Notes: a model not told the origin generated them from the sequence alone. Counted from the stretch's first letter, positions 27,853 through 36,952 are shown. The stretch is 64,000 nt of DNA from Granulicatella sp041433555 (GCF_041433555.1 NZ_JAPWBR010000008.1:1-64000); one strand, 5' to 3'. Made by a program: numbers and translations.

Positions 27853-28066
27853 GGTTCTATAATTTTTAGGGTCGATGGGGATTTTCCATCAACCCTATTT
27901 TAGTGTATACAAAAAGGCCAACATCCATTATATTAAAAGCTCCTAAACCTAATACAAAAGGATGATGACCATATGAACAATATACTACATATCAAAGGGA
28001 TTAAGCAACAATTAGTTGCTTAATCCCTTCCTAATATTCATCATCAACGCTATTTGACAAAGAGCC
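27853..28066 (+). mobile_element. Likely ISL3-family insertion-sequence remnant
   Basis: The left end begins GGTTCTATAATTTT, followed by the near-palindrome GGGTCGATGG/CCATCAACCC. The right end reads CTATTTGACAAAGAGCC, so the ends invert as GGTTCT and GGCTCT, which fits ISL3-type termini. After a GGATGATGACC segment a short frame starts MNNILHIKGIKQQ, like an ISL3 transposase N-terminus, and stops at once. About 214 bp remain, so nearly all of the transposase is deleted. The flanking 8 bases do not match as a target duplication. Family assignment is from memory of such ends. Confidence 0.5.
27995..28029 (-). terminator. Perfect 15-bp hairpin downstream of oppA copy 3
   Basis: AAGGGATTAAGCAAC (27995-28009) and GTTGCTTAATCCCTT (28015-28029) with an AATTA loop, about 84 bases past the oppA stop. 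On the minus strand it is followed by TTGATATG, so the T-run is poor, but the stem is the strongest near this end. It lies inside the IS remnant. Confidence 0.55.
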
Positions 28067-28112
28067 AGAATTTTATCTAAATTCGAGAACGCTATAATTA
28101 ATTCTTATTCTG

Positions 28113-29906
28113 TTATTTAGCTTTAATTGGATCATTAGCTAACAATTCAATTTCTTCCCATCCAGTCTCTTGACCTTGAGCGATGTCAATATGTTTGATA
28201 CGTTTGTTTACTGCTGTTAATGAGTAAGAGTTGAAACGTGGGATTTCGAATGGATTTTCGAACACGAATTTTTGCCATTGTTTGAATAATTCAACACGTT
28301 TAGCTGGGTCGAATGAAGCTTCTGAAGCAATTTCACTAATTAACTTAGTGTGTTCATCGTTTACATAGTGACCGAAGTTGAAACGAGCTTTTGGTCCGTA
28401 TAATCCATCTGGGTCAGGGTTGTAACCGATTGTGAATCCACCTAACCACATATCGAAGTCATCAGCGTATTTCGTTAATTTTTCAGCATATGCGTTAAAT
28501 TCTAACGCACGACCGTTTAATAACTCTACGCGTAGACCAACATTTTTCCACCATTCGATGTATTGTTGAACAACAGCTGCGTCTATTTGGCCTCCTTCAG
28601 GTGCTAATAATGTGATTGTTAATGGTTTACCGTCTTTATCTTCAACATAACCATCGCCATCAGTATCTTTGTATCCAGCATCTGCTAAGATTTTCTTAGA
28701 TTCTTCTGGGTTGTATGTGAATCCTGGGACTTCTGACTTGTCTGCGTAGATTTCACCAAAGAATGGAGATAATAATGTGTTAGCAGAGATACGTAATCCT
28801 TGGTAAGTTTCGTTAGCTACTTGTTCATTATCTAATGCATAAGCAATTGCTTTACGTAAAGCTGGATCACTCATCTTCTTACCAGGTTCGAATACGTGTT
28901 CACCTTTTTCTTTGTCAAAGTGACCCATGTTGAAACCAACATAAGAAATACCGTTTGTGATGTTACCAATTAATGTGATATTTGATAAATCTTTATAAGT
29001 ATCGTATTGATCTGCAGGCATTGAAGCTATGTCGTAGTTACCAGCTTTCATTTCTTGAGCGATTGTGTCTGGAGATACAACGTCAGCTTTCAAGCCTTCC
29101 ACTTTAGGTTCGCCTTTGTAGTAGTAAGGGTTTTTCTTGAATGCTACAGATTCACCAGGAACTACTTTATCAACGACGAATGGTCCGTTACCAACAACAT
29201 CTGTACGGCTTTTTTCTGATTTAACGGCATCTTCATAAGACATATCTTTGAAGACGTGTTTTGGTAACATTTGTCCTAAGATTGCGTTACCACCCATTTC
29301 TAAGGCTGGGTAAACTTCTTCTAAGTGAATTTTAACAGTTTGGTCATCCACTTTTTCAAGTCCAGAGATTTTATCCGCTTTACCTTCGTGGAAGTCTTTC
29401 ATCCCAACGATGTTTTCAGCATTTTCGTCATAACGAACTCCGTCATAATCTTTACGTCCCACAAATTCATAAGTGAAAATGTAGTCGTCGATTGTTAAAG
29501 GTTGTCCGTCAGACCATTTGTAGTCTTTTGAACGTAATTTAAGTGTAACGATTTTATTTTCTCTATCTAGAGTGAACTCCATCATACCGCCATCTTTTTT
29601 AATGCGTTGGTTTGCATCGAATTCAAATAATGACGCGAATGCGAAGTCTACTAAAGTACCGTCACTTGAATCCACGTATAATAAAGGGTTAATTAATCCT
29701 TTAAATTTTGAAGAAGATACGACAGCGTATTTAATTGTTCCGCCTTCGATAGCAGTCCCTTTATTCGTTACAACTGAAGCGAATTTACCTTCTTCAGTTT
29801 TAGCATTTGATGAAGAATCACCACTTGCTTTGTTGTTGTTATTACATGCAGCTAAAGTTACTAATGAAGCAGCACCTAATAAACTAGCAATTGCTTTTTT
29901 GTTCAT
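28113..29906 (-). CDS. oppA: Oligopeptide-binding lipoprotein OppA, copy 3
   Basis: 597 aa. GGAGGG precedes the ATG. Lipoprotein signal with LAAC lipobox (LAACNNNN), a Ser/Gly linker and an SBP_bac_5 domain. It keeps the same framework as copies 1 and 2 (SDGQPLTIDDYIF, VSPDTIAQEMKAGNYDIA) but is clearly more diverged from them than they are from each other. It lies between the island and acpP. It probably feeds one of the two Opp permeases; which one cannot be told from sequence. Confidence 0.93.
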   Translation of the reverse strand: MNKKAIASLLGAASLVTLAACNNNNKASGDSSSNAKTEEGKFASVVTNKGTAIEGGTIKYAVVSSSKFKGLINPLLYVDSSDGTLVDFAFASLFEFDANQRIKKDGGMMEFTLDRENKIVTLKLRSKDYKWSDGQPLTIDDYIFTYEFVGRKDYDGVRYDENAENIVGMKDFHEGKADKISGLEKVDDQTVKIHLEEVYPALEMGGNAILGQMLPKHVFKDMSYEDAVKSEKSRTDVVGNGPFVVDKVVPGESVAFKKNPYYYKGEPKVEGLKADVVSPDTIAQEMKAGNYDIASMPADQYDTYKDLSNITLIGNITNGISYVGFNMGHFDKEKGEHVFEPGKKMSDPALRKAIAYALDNEQVANETYQGLRISANTLLSPFFGEIYADKSEVPGFTYNPEESKKILADAGYKDTDGDGYVEDKDGKPLTITLLAPEGGQIDAAVVQQYIEWWKNVGLRVELLNGRALEFNAYAEKLTKYADDFDMWLGGFTIGYNPDPDGLYGPKARFNFGHYVNDEHTKLISEIASEASFDPAKRVELFKQWQKFVFENPFEIPRFNSYSLTAVNKRIKHIDIAQGQETGWEEIELLANDPIKAK

Positions 29907-30154
29907 ATGTTTCCCTCCAAATTGGATTGATATTAGAATAACTTAAATAATACTCCCATTCCTTCATTACTGCAACCTTTATTTCTATTTCTCACCATTT
30001 TTTTACCGAAAATTCATTTACTTTTAATCATAAAAACCGCGTCACTATCGCAATTCCAGCACATTATAACTCATTTGTCCACAAATAGCGGACAATTCTT
30101 TCTTCTTTTTTCTCAACATTCGCATCTTATCAACGTTTCTGGCAGAAGCACAAA

Positions 30155-30182
30155 AAAACCGGAAGTTTTCACTTCCGGTTTT
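30155..30182 (-). terminator. Terminator of acpP
   Basis: AAAACCGGAAGT (30155-30166) and ACTTCCGGTTTT (30171-30182) are perfect 12-base arms with a TTTC loop and T-run on the minus strand. Confidence 0.9.
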
Positions 30183-30190
30183 CCAATTTC

Positions 30191-30430
30191 TTATTGATGA
30201 CTTGCAATATAATTTACTGCGTCTCCAATTGTTGAAATGTTTTCTGCATCTTCGTCAGAAATTTGAACACCAAATTCGTCTTCTAATTCCATAACTAATT
30301 CCACAACATCTAGTGAATCTGCTCCTAAGTCTTGTTGGAATGTCATGCCTTCCGTTACTGTTTCTACGTCAACGCTAAAGCGGTTCGCAATTAGTTGAGC
30401 TACTTTATCAAAAACTTCTTGATTTGACAT
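30191..30430 (-). CDS. acpP: Acyl carrier protein
   Basis: 79 aa, acidic. The phosphopantetheine attachment serine lies in GADSLDVVELVMELEDEFG (DSL motif). The length and the helix II pattern are normal for the fatty-acid synthesis carrier. It stands alone between opp genes instead of next to plsX, fabD or fabG, with its own promoter, structured leader and terminator. It could be the housekeeping AcpP or a second copy. Confidence 0.93.
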   Translation of the reverse strand: MSNQEVFDKVAQLIANRFSVDVETVTEGMTFQQDLGADSLDVVELVMELEDEFGVQISDEDAENISTIGDAVNYIASHQ

Positions 30431-30432
30431 AA

Positions 30433-30540
30433 CTCTCTCTCCCTTCTCATTAAGGTTCTATATTCGGTACTGCTCCATTTCGGGCAGATCCTCTTCTCCG
30501 CTACCATTTGCGGGCTATCCTCTAAGTGGATAGTACTGTT
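30433..30540 (-). promoter_or_regulatory. Structured 5' leader of acpP
   Basis: The expected transcript leader (minus strand) can fold into a junction. Outer GTACT/AGTAC-like arms enclose CTATCC/GGATAG, CCGC-aaatggta-GCGG and CTGC-ccgaaatgga-GCAG hairpins. The last two share a CCCG(C)AAATGG(T)AGC motif, a tandem similarity unlikely by chance. No FabT-type operator is seen. Unknown regulatory meaning. Confidence 0.45.
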
Positions 30541-30569
30541 ATTTTACAGAATTCTTGTGAAAATGTCTA
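30541..30569 (-). promoter_or_regulatory. acpP promoter
   Basis: Minus-strand -35 TAGACA (30564-30569), 17-bp spacer, -10 TAAAAT (30541-30546), giving a leader of about 105 bases. Confidence 0.7.
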
Positions 30570-30613
30570 TACCTTCAATAAAAAGTACGATTTTCTTAGC
30601 GATTTCTTATTAC

Positions 30614-31507
30614 TTAACGAAGGACAAAATGCCCAGGTTCCACCTCTTGTAGGCTTGCTTCTTCGCTAAACTCTTCCCCTTTATACACCAAACGTTTGCG
30701 ATTCTTTTCTTCGCGCGGATCTGGAAGAGGAATGGCCGAAAGTAGACTCTTCGTATACGGATGTTGCGGGTTATTATACACGCAGTCTGCAGAGCCTAAC
30801 TCCACAATACGACCACGATACATCACTGCGATACGGTCACTAATGTATTTCACCATAGATAAGTCATGGGCGATAAATAAATACGTTAGTCCGATTTCTT
30901 TTTGTAATCTCTTGAGTAAGTTCACGATTTGCGCTTGAATCGATACGTCTAGCGCTGAAATGGCTTCATCACAGACGATGAATTTTGGATTCACGGCTAA
31001 AGCACGCGCAATCCCAATCCGTTGACGTTGACCACCTGAGAATTCATGCGGATAACGGTTGGCATGTTCTTTATTCAATCCTACTGTTTCAAGCAGTTCA
31101 TCCACCATCGCATCACGCTCTTCTGCCGTTTTTGCAAGGCCGTGAATATCAATGCCTTCTGCGATAATATCACGCACTTTCATACGACCATCGAGCGACG
31201 CATATGGATCTTGGAAAATCATTTGCGCTTCTTTACGAAACTCGAGTAATTCTTTCCCTTTTTTCAAGTTCGCGATGTCTTTTCCTTCGAAGAGAATTTC
31301 GCCATCGGTTGGTTTATATAAACGAAGTAAGGCACGTCCAGTCGTTGATTTCCCAGAACCAGATTCTCCAACGAGACCGAATGTCTCACCTTCAAAAATC
31401 TCAAAGGAAATATCATCGATGGCTTTCACCACATTTTTCTTCGAACCAAAATACTGTTTTAAGTGTTTTACTTCAACTAGTTTTTTTCTATTTTCTGTAT
31501 TAGTCAT
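30614..31507 (-). CDS. oppF: Oligopeptide ABC transporter ATP-binding protein OppF (system 2)
   Basis: 297 aa. Walker A GESGSGKST, signature FSGGQRQRIG and Walker B FIVCDEAISALD are intact. The C-terminal oligo_HPY domain has YTKSLLSAIPLPDP. It overlaps the end of oppD by eight bases. Last gene of the second permease operon (oppB-C-D-F order, unlike system 1, which has D-F-B-C). Confidence 0.94.
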   Translation of the reverse strand: MTNTENRKKLVEVKHLKQYFGSKKNVVKAIDDISFEIFEGETFGLVGESGSGKSTTGRALLRLYKPTDGEILFEGKDIANLKKGKELLEFRKEAQMIFQDPYASLDGRMKVRDIIAEGIDIHGLAKTAEERDAMVDELLETVGLNKEHANRYPHEFSGGQRQRIGIARALAVNPKFIVCDEAISALDVSIQAQIVNLLKRLQKEIGLTYLFIAHDLSMVKYISDRIAVMYRGRIVELGSADCVYNNPQHPYTKSLLSAIPLPDPREEKNRKRLVYKGEEFSEEASLQEVEPGHFVLR

Positions 31508-32546
31508 GTGCCTGTCCTCCTTCTGTAAAGAAGAGGTTTCGTCTTCTTACGATTTCTTCAGGAACAGGTACTTTTGGAGCACGAGGGTCCAAGAGCCATG
31601 TTGCTGCAAAATGTGTTGGACTCACTTCAAACATCGGTGGTTCCTTCACACGGTCAATCTCAAGCGCCACATCACTACGAAGCGCAAAGGCATCTCCTAC
31701 TGGTGGGTCGAGTAAGTCTGGTGGACTTCCAGGAATCGCATAGAGCGTATCTCCTGTATGCAACGTTGGCATTGAACGAAGCAATCCCCAAGTATATGGA
31801 TGCTGCGGATTGTAAAATACTTCATCCGCTGTTCCTACTTCAACGACTTTTCCGGCATACATGACGGCTACACGGTCTGCGACATTGGCCACCACACCAA
31901 GGTCATGCGTGATAAAGATAATCGCCATTTGGAATTGTTGTTGAAGCTCTTTTAAAAGCTCTAAAATTTGTGCTTGAATTGTTACGTCAAGCGCTGTTGT
32001 CGGTTCATCGGCAATCAGCACATCTGGATTACATGCTAAGGCAATAGCGATGACAATCCGTTGACGTTGCCCACCAGAGAATTGGTGAGGATATTGTTTC
32101 ATACGCTCTTTGGCATTTGGAATACCTACAAGCTCTAGTAATTCTTCAGCACGTTTATCGGCTTCTTCTTTTGAGGCTTTCTCGTGCTTTATAATCACTT
32201 CTGTAATTTGTTTTCCAATCTTCATCGTAGGGTCGAGTGACGTCATTGGGTCTTGGAAAATCATGGCGATTTTCTTTCCACGAATCGATTGCATATCGCG
32301 TTCGCTCTTTTCGAGGATGTTTTCACCTTTAAAAATGATAGCCCCCTCTTTAACGACCGCATTATTCGATAATAGTTTCATGACACTTTTGGCAGTCACA
32401 CTTTTCCCTGAGCCGGACTCACCGACAAGAGCAAGTGTTTCGCCTTTTTCTAACTTCAGATTCACTCCACGAATCGCTTGTACTTCTCCCGCAAATGTTT
32501 CGAAGTGGATTCGTAAGTTTTCAATCGATAAAATAGTTTCGCTCAT
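31500..32546 (-). CDS. oppD: Oligopeptide ABC transporter ATP-binding protein OppD (system 2)
   Basis: 348 aa. Walker A GESGSGKSV, signature FSGGQRQRIV and Walker B VLIADEPTTALD. The C-terminal tail carries YTWGLLRSMPTLHTGDTLYAIPGSPPDLLDPP, the nucleotide-proximal oligo_HPY region of OppD. It pairs with OppF encoded next. Confidence 0.94.
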   Translation of the reverse strand: MSETILSIENLRIHFETFAGEVQAIRGVNLKLEKGETLALVGESGSGKSVTAKSVMKLLSNNAVVKEGAIIFKGENILEKSERDMQSIRGKKIAMIFQDPMTSLDPTMKIGKQITEVIIKHEKASKEEADKRAEELLELVGIPNAKERMKQYPHQFSGGQRQRIVIAIALACNPDVLIADEPTTALDVTIQAQILELLKELQQQFQMAIIFITHDLGVVANVADRVAVMYAGKVVEVGTADEVFYNPQHPYTWGLLRSMPTLHTGDTLYAIPGSPPDLLDPPVGDAFALRSDVALEIDRVKEPPMFEVSPTHFAATWLLDPRAPKVPVPEEIVRRRNLFFTEGGQAHD

Positions 32547-32556
32547 TCGAATCCTC

Positions 32557-33549
32557 CTAGTCTTTCATTTTCGGGTCAAAGGCATCTCGTAAACCATCTG
32601 CCAATAAGTTAAAGCTAATCATTAGAACACAGAGTACTCCTGAAGGGAACCACATCAAGTGAGGATATAAACGGAATGTTTTGTACCCCCCATTAATAAG
32701 GGCTCCAAGAGACGCATCCGGGCTCGGAATCCCGATTCCAAGGAAGCTTAAGAAGGCTTCAAAGAAAATCGCTGATGGGATGGAGAACATTGTCTGAATG
32801 ATGATTAAACCGGCCATGTTTGGCAATAAGTGTTTAAAAGCAATCTTCCAGAAACTTTGTCCTAGCGCACGAGACGCTAAAATGTACTCTAAATTCTTTT
32901 GCTTCAAGGTTTGCGCACGAACGACACGCGCCATCGTTACCCAGCTTGTAAACCCAATCGCGATAATAATCGACACGAGACCTGGTTTTAATACGAGTAA
33001 CATTAATACAAGGATGATTAAGTTTGGAATCGCTGAGATGATTTCTAAGAAACGTTGCATCACGGTATCCACACGTCCGCCGAACCATCCAGAAATAATT
33101 CCGTATGTCACACCAATCGTAATATCAAACAACGCTGCCACAAAGGCGATAATCAGCGATGTTTGCGTTCCGTAAAGCACACGTGAGAATAAGTCACGAC
33201 CAAGGTTATCTGTTCCGAAGAAGAAGTTCACGCCTTCTGGGACCCCTTGTTGCGCATACACATCAACTCCGTTACGATAGCCATTGAAGAGGCCTGGAAT
33301 ACGCGCTGGTAAGTTGGCAAACTCGGTGTTTTGTTCTAATGGATCAAATGGAGCAATGACTGGCGCTAAAACTGCTAGTAACACAATCACTAAAATAATA
33401 AAGAGCGATACTAAGGCTCCTTTATTTTTCGTCAATCGTCTCCATGAATCTTGTAAGAAGTTGAGAGAAGGTGCAGCGATTTTTTCACGGTCAGCACTAT
33501 GCGTTAAATCCACACGTTGGAATAACTCTTTTTCTGTTAATTCTGCCAT
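32557..33549 (-). CDS. oppC: Oligopeptide ABC transporter permease OppC (system 2)
   Basis: 330 aa. N-terminal OppC domain with a first membrane helix (about 42-64), a periplasm-facing insert, the FFFGTDNLGRDLFSRVLYGTQ motif and a five-helix transport domain with the coupling loop ASRALGQSFWKIAFKHLLPN. One-base overlap with oppB. Confidence 0.94.
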   Translation of the reverse strand: MAELTEKELFQRVDLTHSADREKIAAPSLNFLQDSWRRLTKNKGALVSLFIILVIVLLAVLAPVIAPFDPLEQNTEFANLPARIPGLFNGYRNGVDVYAQQGVPEGVNFFFGTDNLGRDLFSRVLYGTQTSLIIAFVAALFDITIGVTYGIISGWFGGRVDTVMQRFLEIISAIPNLIILVLMLLVLKPGLVSIIIAIGFTSWVTMARVVRAQTLKQKNLEYILASRALGQSFWKIAFKHLLPNMAGLIIIQTMFSIPSAIFFEAFLSFLGIGIPSPDASLGALINGGYKTFRLYPHLMWFPSGVLCVLMISFNLLADGLRDAFDPKMKD

Positions 33550-34493
33550 TACGCTTCCCCTCCTTCATCAGTAATACGAATACGAGGATCAATCCATCCG
33601 TATAGCAAGTCTACAATTAAAATCACGAATACGAGCAATGCAGAGTAAAGCATGGTTACTCCCATAATCGTTGGGTAGTCATTTGTTAAAATCGATTTGA
33701 CAAATTGTTCCCCAATCCCAGGAATCGCAAAGATGTTTTCGATTACCATCGACCCTGTCATAAGTCCAACGAGCATTGGTCCAAGGATAGTCACCAGTGG
33801 AATAATCGCATTTCTAAATCCATGCTTGAACGCGACTTCGAAACGGCTTAAGCCCTTCGCACGCGCCAATTCAATATAATCGGAATGCAATACTTCTACC
33901 ATTTCTGTTCTGACAAAACGCGCCGAATCGGCAATTGGTGAAATCGCCAGCGCCATTGTTGGAAGAATCGAAGAGATAAATCCTTGATTCCATAGCGCAA
34001 TTGGTAGAATTGGGAAAATCACTCCAAAGATTAATTGAAGCACAACGGCAAACACGAAACTTGGAACCGAACGTCCAATAATCGCAAAGAATGTTGCGAG
34101 TGTGTCCACCCATGTGTTTTGTTTCATGGCCGCAATCATACCGAGTAGTGAACCAACGATTGTCCCGAAGATTAAGGCTTGAAACCCTAATTGGAAACTT
34201 GGTCCTACACGCGAGAAAATCAAGTTTGCGACTGTTGAGTTATATTGGAACGATTCTCCAAAGTCTAAACGGAATAATCCAGTGATGTAAATCAAATATT
34301 GAACAAATACAGGCTTGTCGAGGCCATACTTAGCATTCATAATTTCTAGTTGTGCCTGCGTTAACTGTTCTTCATTGGCATATGGAGACCCAGGTAATAG
34401 TTTCATTAGAAAGAATGTAATCGTAGCAATCAGGAATAAGGTTAGAAACATGTAAAATACACGTTTCCCGATATATTTTAAATAGTTTTTCAA
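33549..34493 (-). CDS. oppB: Oligopeptide ABC transporter permease OppB (system 2)
   Basis: 314 aa. First helix followed by MKLLPGSPYANEEQ, then the five-helix domain. The coupling loop is DYIELARAKGLSRFEVAFKHGFRN. First gene of the system 2 operon. It is only moderately similar to system 1 OppB, so the two permeases are old paralogues rather than a fresh duplication. Confidence 0.94.
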   Translation of the reverse strand: MKNYLKYIGKRVFYMFLTLFLIATITFFLMKLLPGSPYANEEQLTQAQLEIMNAKYGLDKPVFVQYLIYITGLFRLDFGESFQYNSTVANLIFSRVGPSFQLGFQALIFGTIVGSLLGMIAAMKQNTWVDTLATFFAIIGRSVPSFVFAVVLQLIFGVIFPILPIALWNQGFISSILPTMALAISPIADSARFVRTEMVEVLHSDYIELARAKGLSRFEVAFKHGFRNAIIPLVTILGPMLVGLMTGSMVIENIFAIPGIGEQFVKSILTNDYPTIMGVTMLYSALLVFVILIVDLLYGWIDPRIRITDEGGEA

Positions 34494-34638
34494 CTCTGCA
34501 CCTCCATCGATATCTTAATTCTGTTTCATCATACTATCTATAGAATTAAAGTTTCAACTAATTAGTTTCAGGCTAGCCATTGCGCATTGCCAAAAGTTCT
34601 GATACAGTGGAAAGAACGGCAGAAAAAGGAGGAAGCTG

Positions 34639-34959
34639 ATGTCATTCGACTATAAAAAAATAGGACTCATCTCAGGAATCCTACTATTATTATGCGCATT
34701 GTATGTAACTTTAACTAGTGGCTTTAGTCTTCTCGCCCTCAGCAACGCCCTTTTTATGTGCGCACTTGTCTGTTTAATGCTGGGCCTTTTTGCCTATTTA
34801 AGTCGCACCGACTTCTTCACCCTTTTCCTGAAGAGCTTCACTCCTAATAAGGAGCACAAGAAGCACACTCTCTTTACCGTATCATCGACACTCCTCTTTT
34901 TAGAAGTAGCTGCGGTTCTGGGAATTCTATCCATTTTATCCGGAATCTTCCTATTATAA
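34639..34959 (+). CDS. Small membrane protein, DUF3899-like
   Basis: 106 aa with AAAGGAGG seven bases before the ATG. There are three or four hydrophobic helices (about 7-24, 31-50 and 83-105), separated by a short basic PNKEHKKH loop. The pattern recalls DUF3899 proteins of Lactobacillales, with moderate certainty. One of the few plus-strand genes in this half, divergent from oppB. Confidence 0.65.
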   Translation: MSFDYKKIGLISGILLLLCALYVTLTSGFSLLALSNALFMCALVCLMLGLFAYLSRTDFFTLFLKSFTPNKEHKKHTLFTVSSTLLFLEVAAVLGILSILSGIFLL

Positions 34960-34971
34960 TTATAAAATGAA

Positions 34972-35001
34972 AAGCCGTGTCCTCGTAAAAGGGCACGGCT
35001 T
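34972..35001. terminator. Bidirectional terminator
   Basis: AAGCCGTGTCC (34972-34982) and GGGCACGGCTT (34991-35001) with A-rich and T-rich flanks serve the converging small membrane-protein gene and ylbG. Confidence 0.9.
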
Positions 35002-35009
35002 CTTTTGTA

Positions 35010-35306
35010 TTATAGTTCTGCAGCTTTTTTCTCTGCTTTTTCTTTTTCGATTTCCTCACGTAATTCTGGAAGAATCTGCGTGAAATCCATACGAAGTTCT
35101 TGTCGCAATGATGGCTCCACTTTACGAACGAAGTGGAATGTCGATAAGCGTTCCATTACGCTTTCGGCTTCATCTTTAGCAACATATAAATAGATGTATT
35201 TTAAGCGTTTCGAAATATAGTGAATATTCCCAAACTTCTTCAACTGTTTAATTGGTTTCAATGTATACAACCAAACAACGAGTGCTTGTCTTTCTTGTTG
35301 CTCCAT
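35010..35306 (-). CDS. ylbG: YlbG family protein (DUF2129)
   Basis: 98 aa. It begins RQALVVWLYTLKPIKQLKKFGNIHYISKRLKYIYLYV, the characteristic YlbG start, with a strand-helix-strand fold and an acidic helical tail. In Bacillus the gene sits near ylb/fts genes; here it follows ftsW. Function not established. Confidence 0.85.
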   Translation of the reverse strand: MEQQERQALVVWLYTLKPIKQLKKFGNIHYISKRLKYIYLYVAKDEAESVMERLSTFHFVRKVEPSLRQELRMDFTQILPELREEIEKEKAEKKAAEL

Positions 35307-35318
35307 TGTTTCTCCCTT

Positions 35319-36539
35319 CTACATAGCTTTTAATTCGATAATTTTTTCTTCTTCCTCTTCTGGAAGACCTTCTCTTGTTGGTGGTGGCGTTTGTTCGCGA
35401 CTTTCTTTATCACGTCGGATAGCCCATAATACTAGACCGATTCCGGCACTGGATGCAAAGAAGCTCGACCCACCGTAACTGATAAGCGGTAATGGCACCC
35501 CTGTTAAAGGCGCTACCCCAACAAGCGCTCCGATATTAATTCCTGATTGAATCAAGAATAAAATCGCCACACCGTAGCATAAGTATTTTCCAAAAAGATT
35601 ACGACATTTATTTCCTTTGCGGATAATCGCGATGATTAAACCAAAAATCGCAAGAAGGAGAATAAAGATTGTAATATATCCTAACTCTTCTCCGACAATC
35701 GCTAAAATAAAATCGGTATGGGCTTCTGGTAGGAACCCAGTTTTTTGAACAGAATTCGATAATCCTGTTCCAATCCAGCTACCTCTTGATAAACCAAGAT
35801 AACCTTGAATCGATTGATAACCAGCACCTGCTGGATCACTCCATGGATTATGGAAGGATGTAAAACGGCTTAATTGGTACGCTTTTAATCCGAATTTCTC
35901 AAAAATCGAAGCGTCTAAATAAGTGAGGCCATACATTCCTGCAAACCCCACACCCCAAAACGCTAGCGCGCGGTTTGAGACACCTGTCATAAGACCGAGT
36001 AGTACAGCAACACCCGCAATAATGATAGACGTTCCTAAGTCCGGTTGAAGCATGACCATTCCAATGAAGAAAATCGTAATTCCCGCTGGAATAAGATAAA
36101 ATCTCCAATCGCGTTTGCTACGCTCATTTTTACTATAAAAATAAGCCGATGTCCAAATCACAAATAGTTTTACTAGTTCAGATGGTTGTAAACTGAAGAG
36201 TTTCAAGTTAATCCAACTCTTCGCCCCGTTTACACTCGGAGTAAATAATACAATCACTAGCAGGATAAAGATAACTCCTGCGACTCCCATCATGACTTTT
36301 TCTTCCTTCAACAACTTCTCAGGAAGAACGGAAATCCCAAGTGCCATCACAATTCCGATGATGATAAAGACAAGTTGTTTCACCATAAACGCTTCTGAGT
36401 TCCCTTGATTGGCAAGAGCGTAATAACTACTTGCACTATAAATCATGACGAGTCCGAAAATCGAAAGTACCGAATACAACCCCATAATGAGTGGATCCAC
36501 ATTGAGAAGGTGCTTCATTTTTTCATGAAAGTTTAACAC
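35319..36539 (-). CDS. ftsW: Septal peptidoglycan polymerase FtsW (SEDS family)
   Basis: 406 aa. The start is a GTG with GGAGG six bases upstream. About ten membrane helices. SEDS hallmarks include MLQPDLGTSIII, LSRGSWIGTGLSNSVQKTGFLPEAHTDFILAIVGEE and PLISYGGSSFF. FtsW polymerises lipid II at the division site with its partner PBP. The C-terminal cytoplasmic tail is acidic. ylaN upstream and ylbG downstream are co-oriented. Confidence 0.94.
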   Translation of the reverse strand: MLNFHEKMKHLLNVDPLIMGLYSVLSIFGLVMIYSASSYYALANQGNSEAFMVKQLVFIIIGIVMALGISVLPEKLLKEEKVMMGVAGVIFILLVIVLFTPSVNGAKSWINLKLFSLQPSELVKLFVIWTSAYFYSKNERSKRDWRFYLIPAGITIFFIGMVMLQPDLGTSIIIAGVAVLLGLMTGVSNRALAFWGVGFAGMYGLTYLDASIFEKFGLKAYQLSRFTSFHNPWSDPAGAGYQSIQGYLGLSRGSWIGTGLSNSVQKTGFLPEAHTDFILAIVGEELGYITIFILLLAIFGLIIAIIRKGNKCRNLFGKYLCYGVAILFLIQSGINIGALVGVAPLTGVPLPLISYGGSSFFASSAGIGLVLWAIRRDKESREQTPPPTREGLPEEEEEKIIELKAM

Positions 36540-36551
36540 GTCAAGCCTCCT

Positions 36552-36824
36552 CTAATTTTGGCGCGACTCTTCGTACACTTGCGTATACATGTCGTTTAAT
36601 GCGTATTCTAAATCAGCCATAATTTTGTGGCCTTCGTTCGCGTGAATTAATCCAAGTGACACTGCGAAATCCACTTGTTTCGATAAACCAAATAATTGTG
36701 TATCGATAATTTCTTCGAATGCTGGGCATTTTGCCAAGCAAAGATGTGTTTTTTGTTTTGAAATGAGTTGATAAATTTGGTTGGCATTTTCTGTCAACTG
36801 AACTAAAGCAGGATTTTGAGTCAT
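36552..36824 (-). CDS. ylaN: YlaN/UPF0358 family protein
   Basis: 90 aa, all helical. LISKQKTHLCLAKCPAFEEIIDTQLFGLSKQVDFA matches the YlaN family pattern, including the CP-x-FEE-DTQ-GLS core. In Bacillus and Staphylococcus YlaN is linked to Fur and iron homeostasis. It lies just upstream of ftsW, as in Bacillus (ylaN-ftsW). Confidence 0.9.
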   Translation of the reverse strand: MTQNPALVQLTENANQIYQLISKQKTHLCLAKCPAFEEIIDTQLFGLSKQVDFAVSLGLIHANEGHKIMADLEYALNDMYTQVYEESRQN

Positions 36825-36952
36825 CTCACACTCCCCTTTCTATATTCCATGCTCAAAGCATATACTCTTTTAGTATACTTGCATCCACAAAAAAATACCA
36901 CTAATGCAAGTGGAATTTACTGAAAATTTAGAGTTCGCTGTGGTGCTCTTTA

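Noticed and set aside
31152..31715. 187-aa plus-strand frame
   Set aside because: Antisense shadow of oppF and oppD of system 2, both with intact Walker motifs on the minus strand.
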